Assembly (NCBI RefSeq): GCF_000763135.2
Contig: NZ_JRPR02000002.1
Span: 124,001 to 188,000, forward strand
DNA: 64,000 nt
Reading direction: 5' to 3'
Source: Helicobacter jaachi
GTDB taxonomy: Bacteria > Campylobacterota > Campylobacteria > Campylobacterales > Helicobacteraceae
In this document: positions 63,728 to 64,000 of the stretch, in pieces
How the letters are laid out: each line of letters starts with the position of its first letter
How positions within the stretch are numbered: the first letter of the stretch is position 1
Made by a program: the position numbers and the translations under genes
The notes under the pieces: model-generated
What the model saw: only the letters and a program-made list of their open reading frames with translations
What the model was told of the DNA's origin: nothing
Database searches by the model: none

Positions 63728-63816
63728 GAATTCTCCTTTAGATAAAGCCATTTAAGAGCGCCATTATAGCCCATAATAACCATGAGTTGTGTGTTTATAG
63801 AATCTATAAAGCTCAT

Positions 63817-64000
63817 TTACACTTTTCTAAAATAAAATCCGCGGAAGCTTGGCACGGATATATCTCTATGGAATGGGAGATAAATGCCATCAGTTGGCAC
63901 TCCCCATTCATCAACAAGCTCAAATCCGCGCGAAGTAAAGAAATTCACAAACTCATCTTTATTAAAAATATATAGCGGTTGATACACGAGGTTGAGCGCG
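63817..64000 (-). CDS. C-terminal end of an unidentified protein (partial)
   Basis: The frame enters from the right edge and gives the last 61 residues, ending SVPSFRGFYFRKV. The segment ALNLVYQPLYIFNKDEFVNF and WGVPTDGIYLPFHRD can be read. It faintly resembles the end of putative methyltransferases of the TIGR04325 kind, often found with surface-sugar genes, but this is a guess from a short piece. Same strand as the UXS-like gene, with about 90 nt between. Confidence 0.5.
   Translation of the reverse strand, partial: ALNLVYQPLYIFNKDEFVNFFTSRGFELVDEWGVPTDGIYLPFHRDISVPSFRGFYFRKV

Noticed and set aside
1-64000. CRISPR array or insertion sequence
   Set aside because: The frequent AGATTCT word is not regularly spaced with unique spacers. 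No transposase frame or terminal repeats of an IS were found.

Overview
The window looks like a piece of the chromosome of an enterohepatic Helicobacter or a close relative (Campylobacterota). Gene content and order match Helicobacter blocks that I know from memory: truA-lptF-pcm-nrdB; U32 peptidase-cheZ; surA-like-ftsA-ftsZ; rodA/rluD-FnIII lipoprotein-trmB-ftsE-ftsX-envC-like-flaG-fliD-fliS; and fliF-fliG-fliH-dxs. Base composition is AT-rich. Many genes overlap by 1-14 nt, and TTG and GTG starts are common.

Layout. 1-1121: 3' end of pnp, atpE and two tRNA-Leu genes. 1193-3451: NhaC-type antiporter and a methyltransferase that is switched off by a poly-G tract. 3470-10076 (minus): a split ThrE/YjjP-YjjB exporter, truA, lptF, an A24 prepilin peptidase, pcm, a nitrilase-family hydrolase, nrdB and tRNA-Leu. 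10122-12175 (minus): U32 peptidase and cheZ. 12452-17151 (plus): pseudaminic-acid genes (pseG-pseH fusion and pseI) behind a sigma-54-type promoter, then an aminotransferase and miaA. 17415-23408 (mostly minus): tRNA-Arg, rpsU (plus), ftsZ, ftsA, a SurA/PpiD-like protein, tRNA-Met and rodA. 23493-33254 (plus): rluD family, FnIII lipoprotein, trmB, ftsE, ftsX, envC-like, flaG, fliD, fliS, a small FliT-position protein and hup. 33292-36651: gpsA, an outer-membrane-type protein and gatB. 36706-43913 (minus): a glycosyltransferase island with poly-G tracts, duplications and gene fragments. 43910-46407 (minus): pyrC and manB/algC. 46610-53216 (plus): hisC, fliF, fliG, fliH and dxs. 53213-56614 (minus): molybdate uptake genes and a ModE-like regulator. 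56639-61506: a lactate-use operon (lutCBA) divergent from lctP. 61746-64000 (minus): a phase-variable GT90 glycosyltransferase, a UDP-glucuronate decarboxylase-like enzyme and the end of a further gene.

How the parts fit. Two themes recur. One is motility: cheZ, pse genes for flagellin glycosylation, flaG-fliD-fliS and fliFGH. The other is a variable cell surface: six long poly-G/C tracts (9-11 bases), one in a methyltransferase and five in glycosyltransferase genes. Four tract sites, counting one shortened relic, share the flank TAAC-G(n).

The strongest unexplained signal is the word AGATTCT/AGAATCT, usually extended to TATAGAATCTA. By eye it occurs well over 100 times, against about a dozen expected from base composition. 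It lies inside genes (encoding LDS/IES-type linkers), between genes, and as inverted pairs at gene ends, much as DNA-uptake sequences do in Neisseria and Pasteurellaceae. A second unusual arrangement is that rodA appears to read into the adjacent tRNA-Met gene and stop in its anticodon loop.
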